Source: Candidatus Nealsonbacteria bacterium CG08_land_8_20_14_0_20_36_22 (GTDB lineage: Bacteria > Patescibacteriota > Minisyncoccia > Minisyncoccales > GWA2-38-27). Taken from it: a stretch of DNA of 9,216 nucleotides. Shown here in pieces: positions 1 through 5,068 of this stretch. The notes beneath the pieces are model-generated. The model had not been told where the DNA came from and ran no database searches. It saw nothing but the letters and a program-made list of their open reading frames with translations. The translations under genes and the position numbers were made by a program. Positions within the stretch are counted from its first letter, which is position 1; every line of letters starts with the position of its first letter. The DNA is taken from positions 1 through 9,216 of the forward strand of contig PEYC01000022.1 of the NCBI GenBank assembly GCA_002774555.1. The letters run 5' to 3'.

Positions 1-306
1 TTCTTTAAGCCGAAAAAGCATGCCTTCTCCAACAGCCACGACATCTCCTTTTTTTAGCCCCCCTTTATTAACTTGGTACTCCACGGAATAGACTGGTTCA
101 TGGGTTTGCCTTTTACAACTTACTCCCAAAATCTTGACCAGTACAAAATCTTCCTTAAGTTTCGGATGACCAGTAAAGTTATAATACACTATCTGGCCGA
201 TCTCCAAACGCGGAGAAAATCCTTGGGCTTCGCATTTTTCAATCTCGGATGAATCAGCGGATTGATACCCGCAAATTTCACAGCGATAGGTAATTATTGT
301 TTCCAT
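1..306 (-). CDS. Hypothetical protein with N-terminal CxxC motif (3' end outside window)
   Basis: An open frame of 102 codons starts at ATG 306-304 and runs off the left edge without a stop. I do not recognise the family. The start is well supported: a strong Shine-Dalgarno GGGAGG (318-313) lies 6 nt upstream, and a consensus promoter lies further upstream. The N-terminus reads METIITYRCEICGY, with Cys9 and Cys12 as CxxC and a further Cys at 25, which resembles half of a zinc ribbon. A pairing CxxC could lie beyond the window. The rest looks like a small beta-rich domain (segments such as IGQIVYYNF, EDFVLVKILGV and GDVVAVGEG), with no signal peptide or membrane segment. One sampled 60-base stretch is about 45% GC, higher than in holA. 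It is probably a small soluble protein, transcribed separately from the Mur ligase gene. No function can be assigned. Confidence 0.75.
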   Translation of the reverse strand, partial: METIITYRCEICGYQSADSSEIEKCEAQGFSPRLEIGQIVYYNFTGHPKLKEDFVLVKILGVSCKRQTHEPVYSVEYQVNKGGLKKGDVVAVGEGMLFRLKE

Positions 307-312
307 TGGAAA

Positions 313-318
313 CCTCCC
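313..318 (-). promoter_or_regulatory. Strong Shine-Dalgarno of the hypothetical gene
   Basis: GGGAGG reads on the minus strand 6 nt before ATG 306. It fixes the start of the truncated gene. It also contrasts with tsaE, the exonuclease, the kinase, the receiver and ruvA, none of which has a recognisable Shine-Dalgarno. Confidence 0.8.
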
Positions 319-368
319 TAAAAAGAACAGTTTTGAAAAGAACAATTTAGATACTATTTTCTACCTTA

Positions 369-398
369 ATTATACAATATTTATCTTATCTTTGTCAA
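369..398 (-). promoter_or_regulatory. Consensus sigma70-type promoter for the hypothetical gene
   Basis: TTGACA (398-393) and TATAAT (374-369) both match consensus perfectly and are separated by 18 nt. Transcription would begin near 362, giving a leader of about 55 nt before ATG 306. The -35 box lies inside the last codons of the Mur ligase gene, where it encodes Leu-Thr, and the -10 box lies just after that gene's stop codon. This is the best promoter match in the window and suggests the hypothetical gene is expressed well and independently of ruvA and the Mur ligase. Confidence 0.85.
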
Positions 399-1562
399 GT
401 TTTTGTATTTCTCTTTGACTACTTGTCTGTCGTCCCAAGGAATTTTCTTACAATGAGCAACGCACATCCAGGGCTCTGACCCTTTCCCAGTTATTACTAC
501 CACATCCCTGGGCTGAGCAAGTTTTAATGCTTCTTTAATTGCTTCTCCCCTATCTAATACCTTTTTAGCGTTTGTGTCGCCAGCTACCTGCTCAATTATT
601 TCTATGGGATTTTCGTCATAAGGGTCTTCATTGGTAATAATTACTTCTTGGCAATATTTAGCAGCTATCTTGCCTAAAACCGGTCTTTTCCATTTATCTC
701 GTCCCCCGCCGCAAGCACCCAGCACACAAATAAGCTTAGCTCCTTTTAGGGTTTCATAAACTTTCTTGAGAGCTTCAGGTGTATGAGCGTAATCCACAAC
801 CACAATAAATGGTTCCTTAACAACAATTTCCATTCTGCCAGGGATTCCTCTTATTTTTTCTAAGGCCCTTTTGCAAATATCCAAAGAAATCCCTTGCGAT
901 AAACCAATATGAACTGCTGCCAAAGCATTATATAAATTAAATTCACCCAACAAATTTAAATTTTTTGGAAGAAGCTTAGCTGCTTCATTTAATCTATAGC
1001 CGATTTTCTTTTCTGCTGGAATTTTCCAAAAATATTCCGCATTCTCATCGTCTAAATTTATAATATGAATCTTTTTTGTATTTTTGAAGAGTTTTAATTT
1101 TGCTTCCCGATATTTTTCAAAACCGGCGTGGGCCTCAATATGTTCTGGACTTAAATTAGTTAAAACAGCAACATCAAATTTAATAAATTTGTGGCGAAAT
1201 TGTTTTATTCCCTCAGAAGTTACTTCCAAAACCGCGTATTTACAACCTGTTTTTACTGCCTGACTCAAAAATTTCTGAATTTTCAAACGACCAGGCATTG
1301 TCATTTTTAATTTATTTTCCCGTTCCTTTTCTCCGATTTTAAATTTGATAGAAGATAAAGAAGCAACCTTAAATCCTGCCTCTTCTAAAATCTTAGCAGC
1401 CAGCTCCACTATTGTGGATTTCCCGCTAGTGCCAGTTACTCCGATAATAATCAGTCTCCAAGAAGGAAACCCATATAAAAAAGCACCGGTCAGCGCCAAC
1501 AAATAATGATAGAAATCCAATAAAAAAGACGGGGCGATTTTTTTTATTATTCTCTTCAACAT
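381..1562 (-). CDS. MurE-type Mur ligase lacking the N-terminal domain
   Basis: This is an ATP-dependent amide ligase of the Mur family, closest to MurE, which adds the third residue of the peptidoglycan stem peptide in the cytoplasm. MurE-type motifs appear in order: P-loop GVTGTSGKST (41-50), NLSPEHIEAH (136-145), YREAKLKLF with the probable carbamylated Lys155, GEFNLYNALAA (206-216), PGRME (241-245), VDYAHTPEAL (256-265), GACGGGRDKWKRP (282-294), GKGSE (359-363) and DDRQV (377-381). At 393 aa it is about 100 residues shorter than typical MurE. The P-loop begins near residue 41 rather than about 110, so the UDP-sugar-binding domain is missing and replaced by a hydrophobic lead-in (12-40). 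The amino-acid-specificity motif DNPR reads EDPY (312-315), so the substrate is uncertain. The ATG overlaps the ruvA stop by one base (TAATG) and has an AGGA Shine-Dalgarno. Catalytic family is certain, the MurE role likely. Confidence 0.93.
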   Translation of the reverse strand: MLKRIIKKIAPSFLLDFYHYLLALTGAFLYGFPSWRLIIIGVTGTSGKSTIVELAAKILEEAGFKVASLSSIKFKIGEKERENKLKMTMPGRLKIQKFLSQAVKTGCKYAVLEVTSEGIKQFRHKFIKFDVAVLTNLSPEHIEAHAGFEKYREAKLKLFKNTKKIHIINLDDENAEYFWKIPAEKKIGYRLNEAAKLLPKNLNLLGEFNLYNALAAVHIGLSQGISLDICKRALEKIRGIPGRMEIVVKEPFIVVVDYAHTPEALKKVYETLKGAKLICVLGACGGGRDKWKRPVLGKIAAKYCQEVIITNEDPYDENPIEIIEQVAGDTNAKKVLDRGEAIKEALKLAQPRDVVVITGKGSEPWMCVAHCKKIPWDDRQVVKEKYKNLTKIR

Positions 1563-2128
1563 TATTTTCCTAAAATTTTCAGGGACTCTTTTATTTTTTG
1601 TTCGGTTTCTTTTATATTTTTGGAAACTTTAGAGAGCGCTAATTTTGCTTTTTGGCGAGGAAATCCAAGATTAATAAGACCCTCTTCTGCCTCATCTGTG
1701 GATGAAATTTTCTTTTCTTTAGAAATATCTCTTAATTTCCCTGAAAGTTCCAAAATAATTGCCATTGCCTTTTTTTTGCCTATACCGGGAATGCCGGCAA
1801 AAATATTTTCGTCTTGCTTTAAAATCCGCTCTTTTAAGTTATCTAATGGTCCCAAAGAAGAAATTTCCAAAGCTGCCTTAGGCCCGATTCCCCGAATACT
1901 ATCTAAAATCTCAAAAAATTCAAGTTCTTTTTCATCTAAAAAACCGTAAAGTTCCATCGCATTTTCTCTAACATTTAGAAAACAAAATATTTTAAGGTCA
2001 TCTCCAATTGCCGGCAAATTAGATAATGCTTTCTTAGACAAAAAAACCTTATAGCCTATTCCTTTGACGTCCAAAACAATAAATTTTTCTTTTTTTATAA
2101 TAATTGTTCCTTTTAAATAAGCAATCAT
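1562..2128 (-). CDS. ruvA: Holliday junction branch migration protein RuvA
   Basis: RuvA tetramers bind four-way DNA junctions and load the RuvB motor for branch migration in recombinational repair. The 188 aa match the usual family length and all three domains. The N-terminal OB fold begins MIAYLKGTI and contains VKGIGYKVFL. Two helix-hairpin-helix motifs follow, IRGIGPKAALEI (78-89) and IPGIGKKKAMAIILEL (113-128), then an acidic linker and a C-terminal UBA-like domain (about 145-188) that normally contacts RuvB. The acidic pin region VRENAMELYGF has Glu55, but Asn56 replaces the second acidic residue known from E. coli RuvA. Neither ruvB nor ruvC is in the window. The gene lies just after a terminator and has an extended -10 six bases before its ATG with no Shine-Dalgarno, so its mRNA may be leaderless. 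It is coupled to the downstream Mur ligase by a one-base overlap. Confidence 0.96.
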   Translation of the reverse strand: MIAYLKGTIIIKKEKFIVLDVKGIGYKVFLSKKALSNLPAIGDDLKIFCFLNVRENAMELYGFLDEKELEFFEILDSIRGIGPKAALEISSLGPLDNLKERILKQDENIFAGIPGIGKKKAMAIILELSGKLRDISKEKKISSTDEAEEGLINLGFPRQKAKLALSKVSKNIKETEQKIKESLKILGK

Positions 2129-2134
2129 ATCTTA

Positions 2135-2143
2135 ATTATAGCA
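2135..2143 (-). promoter_or_regulatory. Extended -10 promoter of ruvA, probably leaderless
   Basis: On the minus strand TG-C-TATAAT (2143-2135) is a perfect extended -10. It is followed by six bases (TAAGAT) and then the ruvA ATG. With normal -10 to start spacing, transcription would begin at or next to the A of the ATG. No good -35 is visible; the position expected for one falls in the upstream terminator hairpin. The extended -10 could compensate for that. Confidence 0.65.
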
Positions 2144-2151
2144 TATCAAGA

Positions 2152-2184
2152 AAAAAGTGCCGAAAATTAGTCCCGGCACTTTTT
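2152..2184 (-). terminator. Intrinsic terminator of the radical SAM gene
   Basis: A perfect 11-bp inverted repeat, AAAAAGTGCCG (2152-2162) with CGGCACTTTTT (2174-2184), encloses an 11-nt loop. Read on the minus strand, the hairpin follows immediately after the radical SAM stop codon (2185-2183) and ends in six consecutive T. It separates that gene from ruvA. The A and T tracts are symmetric, so it could also stop plus-strand transcription, although no plus-strand gene ends here. Confidence 0.9.
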
Positions 2185-3700
2185 AATATTTCTCTAATCT
2201 TTCTACAAACTTACTATCTTTCTGTTTTTTCCGCCATTGTTGCAAAAGTCGATGACCGCCGTATTTTATCACGTCTCTATACCAACCGCGATACCAATAT
2301 TTCCATCCTCTAATAAAATAATCAATCGGAAAAACAATGGTCTTCAGGGGAATTCTAATAAAACTCCAAGGATTGTAAAATCTGCTCATTAGTTTTAAAG
2401 CAACTTCCTGAAGTTCTCGCACACTCATGTTATCTGGCTTAAAACAAGGATGACTTCCATCATATCTACTCCAAGGCACTAGTTCCAGAGGGGAAATTTT
2501 TCCTTCTTTTTCTAATCTTTGACGTAAGGCCGTTCCTACAAAAGGAACTGGGAGCGATATCTGAATCGTATCAGGGGAAGCTTTACGAATAAAACCTTTA
2601 AAACGCCTAACTATTTCTTCAGCGCCAATTAAATTCGGCATCCTTTTTAATGGATAACCAACGATAAACATCGCGTGTATCCAGAAATAACGGCGTAAAA
2701 TCTTGGTCCATTCAAGCATCTGAGAATATGAATATCCCTTATGCATACCCCGGAGATCTTCATCAATAGGCGACTCATAACCTATACAAGCAACTCTAAC
2801 TCCTGCTTTTTTCATAATTTCCAACAGTTCAGTATTTCTGGCAATTTCTAATCTTGTCTGAACCGTAAAGTGAAGCCGGTTCCCATATTTTTCAGAAATT
2901 AATCTGAAAAATTCAACTGTACCATCAAGGTCTTCTTCTGAACGGTCATCAACAATAAAGAAATGGCGGGCTTTTCTTGTTTCCACTAACCATTTAACTG
3001 TGTTAAAAAGATGGTTAGCTGAAGCCCACCGGGGTTTTCCTTTCACGCTGCAAAATTCACAATTCATTCCGCATCCCCTAATGCGACCAATCGGATAAAT
3101 ATTTATTTTGGCATATTTCAAAAGGCCAAAATCGGGGTAAGGTAAGTTGTTTAAATCTGAGGTTTCAAGCGCTTCTGGAAGATTGCTTACCATCTGCCCA
3201 TTTTTCATAAAAGAAATTCCTGGAATATCTTCCAGAGATCCGTCCTTCTGCAAAACATTAAGAATCTGCTGGATAACCGGTTCTCCATCACCATGAACGA
3301 CTATATCAATGTCGTGTTTTAGTGTTTCTTCAGGGCAGTAACGAGCATGCCATCCGCCAGCAACGGTTGTCACTTTCTCTTGATGATAAAATTCAGCTAA
3401 ATCCCAAACTCGTTCTATTGTACTAGTAAGACCACAATAAAAACCAACAACCGTAGCCGGATTTTCTTTCTGCAAAGTTAAATGGTCTGGTAATCCTTGG
3501 CTATTACGGGGGCCCTTATAATTATTCTCATCAATTACTTCTACTCGCCATCCCCAAAGTTTATTTGCTATCGTAGCAACCATAATTGGACCCAAAGCAG
3601 TGGTTTTTTTGGCTTGCCCAGTAAAAATATTTACTTCTGGAAAAGCCGGAATAATCATTCTAAACAAAGGCCAATCTTTTTTGTTTGTCTTTTCTATCAT
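2183..3700 (-). CDS. B12-binding-domain radical SAM protein, function unknown
   Basis: This is a 505-aa radical SAM enzyme of the class with an N-terminal cobalamin-binding-like domain (BchE/HpnP-like architecture). Residues 1-150 resemble the B12 fold, with the usual landmarks VAGGWHARYCPEE (113-125) and DIVVHGDGEPVI (132-143). I see no clear DxHxxG cobalamin-ligand motif. The radical SAM core carries the iron-sulfur motif CGMNCEFC (Cys210, Cys214, Cys217), followed by barrel elements such as HFFIVDD (246-252), CIGYESP (305-311) and FIVGYP (345-350). The C-terminus (440-485) is rich in Trp, Tyr and Arg and may be a membrane-surface or lipid-binding tail; this is inference. AAAGGAA (3713-3707) is a good Shine-Dalgarno 6 nt before the ATG. 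It has its own promoter and terminator. Sampled stretches are about 42-47% GC against about 27-32% in holA, and lysine content is lower, suggesting horizontal acquisition. The substrate cannot be named. Confidence 0.93.
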   Translation of the reverse strand: MIEKTNKKDWPLFRMIIPAFPEVNIFTGQAKKTTALGPIMVATIANKLWGWRVEVIDENNYKGPRNSQGLPDHLTLQKENPATVVGFYCGLTSTIERVWDLAEFYHQEKVTTVAGGWHARYCPEETLKHDIDIVVHGDGEPVIQQILNVLQKDGSLEDIPGISFMKNGQMVSNLPEALETSDLNNLPYPDFGLLKYAKINIYPIGRIRGCGMNCEFCSVKGKPRWASANHLFNTVKWLVETRKARHFFIVDDRSEEDLDGTVEFFRLISEKYGNRLHFTVQTRLEIARNTELLEIMKKAGVRVACIGYESPIDEDLRGMHKGYSYSQMLEWTKILRRYFWIHAMFIVGYPLKRMPNLIGAEEIVRRFKGFIRKASPDTIQISLPVPFVGTALRQRLEKEGKISPLELVPWSRYDGSHPCFKPDNMSVRELQEVALKLMSRFYNPWSFIRIPLKTIVFPIDYFIRGWKYWYRGWYRDVIKYGGHRLLQQWRKKQKDSKFVERLEKY

Positions 3701-3760
3701 TTTCTGTTCCTTTCAGTTTTAATTTTTATTTAAAAGTGCTAATAAAAAAGTTCTTGTATA

Positions 3761-3789
3761 ATCTTACCCTATTTACGAAAAAGTTGCAA
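3761..3789 (-). promoter_or_regulatory. Candidate promoter of the radical SAM gene
   Basis: On the minus strand TTGCAA (3789-3784) and TAAGAT (3766-3761) are separated by 17 nt. The -35 matches TTGACA at four of six positions and the -10 matches TATAAT at four of six, so the match is moderate. Transcription would start near 3754, giving a leader of about 54 nt with a normal Shine-Dalgarno. Confidence 0.5.
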
Positions 3790-3812
3790 ATGATTAATAT
3801 TTATGATATCAT
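3784..3812 (+). promoter_or_regulatory. Candidate promoter of rpsT
   Basis: On the plus strand TTGCAA (3784-3789) and TATCAT (3807-3812) are separated by 17 nt, and the -10 is extended by TG-A (3804-3806). Transcription would begin near 3819, giving a leader of about 65 nt before rpsT. The -35 box is the same self-complementary hexamer used by the opposing radical SAM candidate. Confidence 0.5.
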
Positions 3813-3833
3813 TTAAAATTCCGCTTTGTCATA

Positions 3834-3861
3834 TTTGATTTTTGATTTTTAAATTTTAAAT
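3834..3861 (+). repeat. Heptanucleotide tandem repeat in the rpsT leader
   Basis: Four consecutive 7-nt units fit TTTRAWT: TTTGATT twice (3834-3847), then TTTAAAT twice (3848-3861). They lie 24 nt before the rpsT start, in the inferred 5' leader. The stretch is unstructured and T-rich in the mRNA. It could be simple low-complexity sequence or an AU-rich ribosome standby site. Confidence 0.6.
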
Positions 3862-3884
3862 TTGACCGAGCAAAGCAAGAGAAC

Positions 3885-4148
3885 ATGCCAATCACAAAAT
3901 CTGCGAAAAAAGCTCTTCGCCAGAATATAAAACGAAGAGCCAGAAATCTTGTTTATAAAAAGAAAATGAAAGCCATTATAAAAAAGGTGAGAGGTTTGGT
4001 TTTGGAAAAGAAAATTGAAGAGGCAAAAAAACTTTTGCCTGAAGTTTATAAAATATTAGATAAGGGAGCTAAAGTTGGGGTGATAAAAAAGAATACAGCT
4101 GCTAGAAAGAAATCAAGAATAACAAAATTAGTAAATAAAAATTCCTAA
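3885..4148 (+). CDS. rpsT: Small ribosomal subunit protein bS20
   Basis: S20 binds 16S rRNA early in assembly of the 30S subunit. The 87-aa, Lys/Arg-rich helical protein has the family hallmarks: the N-terminal KSAKKALRQNIKRRARN (5-21) and the C-terminal KGAKVGVIKKNTAARKKSR (60-78). Its length is the usual one. The ATG at 3885 is preceded by only a weak purine stretch (AAGAG). It is the only complete plus-strand gene in the window, divergent from the radical SAM gene and convergent with holA, whose stop codon it overlaps by 4 nt. I see no intrinsic terminator after it, so its transcript may run antisense into holA. Family assignment is certain. Confidence 0.98.
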   Translation: MPITKSAKKALRQNIKRRARNLVYKKKMKAIIKKVRGLVLEKKIEEAKKLLPEVYKILDKGAKVGVIKKNTAARKKSRITKLVNKNS

Positions 4149-5068
4149 ATTTCGGCGATAAGCATATCCAAAGCTATTTCCGGTTTTATTCTTCCAGTTT
4201 TGATATTTAAATCTACTTCAAAAATCTTCTGAAAGATTTTTTTTAATTCTTGGAAAGTAAATTTTTGGCACTGGAAATAGCTTTTTCTTACTACAAAAGG
4301 ATGAAGCCCGCTTTTTTTTAAAATAATACTATAGGGCTTGCGGCGTTCAATAAAATCTTTAACTATTAAAAGATTACGGAACTGATAATTTATCATTGAA
4401 AGAAGATATAAAGGATGGTCTCCTTTTTCTATGTGTTTGTGAATTAAATTTATGGCAAGTTTTTTATTTTTTTGGGAAATTGCATCAATTGTTTTGAAAA
4501 TAGCAGTTTCAATTTTTGGCCTGACTAAAAGTTCAATATCTTCTGCTTTTATTATTTTATTTTTTTTGTAACTGGCTAATTTTTTAATTTCATTAGCCAT
4601 TCGCCAAAGGTCATTGCCAATATATTCAATAATCGTCTCTAAAGCTTTCGGTTCTATCTTTACTTTATATTTCTCAAATTCTTTTTTAATCCATTCTTTT
4701 AATTTTAAACCTCCTAAAAGCGAAAATTCTTGGCATTTAGCATTTTTCTTAAGAAATTTAAAAAAGGTGTCATTTTTATTAACTTCTTCTTCCTGATAAA
4801 AAACAATTATATCCTTTGATTTAGCAAAATCCTTACCATTTTCTAAAAATTTTTCTTTGAATTCAATGTTTGAAAAAGGGTTATTTATAACTGCCAACTT
4901 TTTTTCTTTAAACATTGATATTTGCTTCATTCCATCCTTTAAATCTTCGAAATTGTCAAAATACTTCAAATTCAGCCCACTTTTATGGACTTTTTTATGT
5001 CTCTCAATAATCTCTTTTATCTTCTCTTTCATCCTATATGTATCTTCGCCGTAAAGAAAAATTATCAT
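4145..5068 (-). CDS. holA: DNA polymerase III delta subunit
   Basis: Delta is the clamp-loader subunit that opens the beta sliding clamp. The 307-aa product begins MIIFLYGEDTYRMKEKI, matching the family's start (F-L-Y/H-G-E-D-x-Y). It also has the characteristic C-terminal clamp-loader region, with LYLLSMINYQFRNLL (about 223-237), HPFVVRKS and a closing DLNIKTGRIKPEIALDML segment. The frame stays open upstream to an ATG at 5149, but those 27 extra residues are antisense-like, lie inside mutM and precede the conserved N-terminus. I therefore place the start at 5068, where ATG and the mutM TGA overlap as ATGA, the usual sign of coupled translation. No Shine-Dalgarno is visible. It is the last gene of the minus-strand cluster, ending in TAG that overlaps the rpsT stop. 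Lysine-rich and strongly AT-rich. Confidence 0.93.
   Translation of the reverse strand: MIIFLYGEDTYRMKEKIKEIIERHKKVHKSGLNLKYFDNFEDLKDGMKQISMFKEKKLAVINNPFSNIEFKEKFLENGKDFAKSKDIIVFYQEEEVNKNDTFFKFLKKNAKCQEFSLLGGLKLKEWIKKEFEKYKVKIEPKALETIIEYIGNDLWRMANEIKKLASYKKNKIIKAEDIELLVRPKIETAIFKTIDAISQKNKKLAINLIHKHIEKGDHPLYLLSMINYQFRNLLIVKDFIERRKPYSIILKKSGLHPFVVRKSYFQCQKFTFQELKKIFQKIFEVDLNIKTGRIKPEIALDMLIAEI

Noticed and set aside
1620..1949. An open plus-strand frame antisense to ruvA
   Set aside because: It lies wholly inside the well-supported ruvA gene, resembles no protein family I know and has no ribosome-binding site. Similar antisense frames over holA, mutM, the kinase and the exonuclease were dismissed for the same reason.
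3757..3762. A perfect TATAAT on the plus strand upstream of rpsT
   Set aside because: No -35-like hexamer lies 16-18 nt upstream and the leader would exceed 110 nt. The TTGCAA/TATCAT pair closer to the gene fits better.
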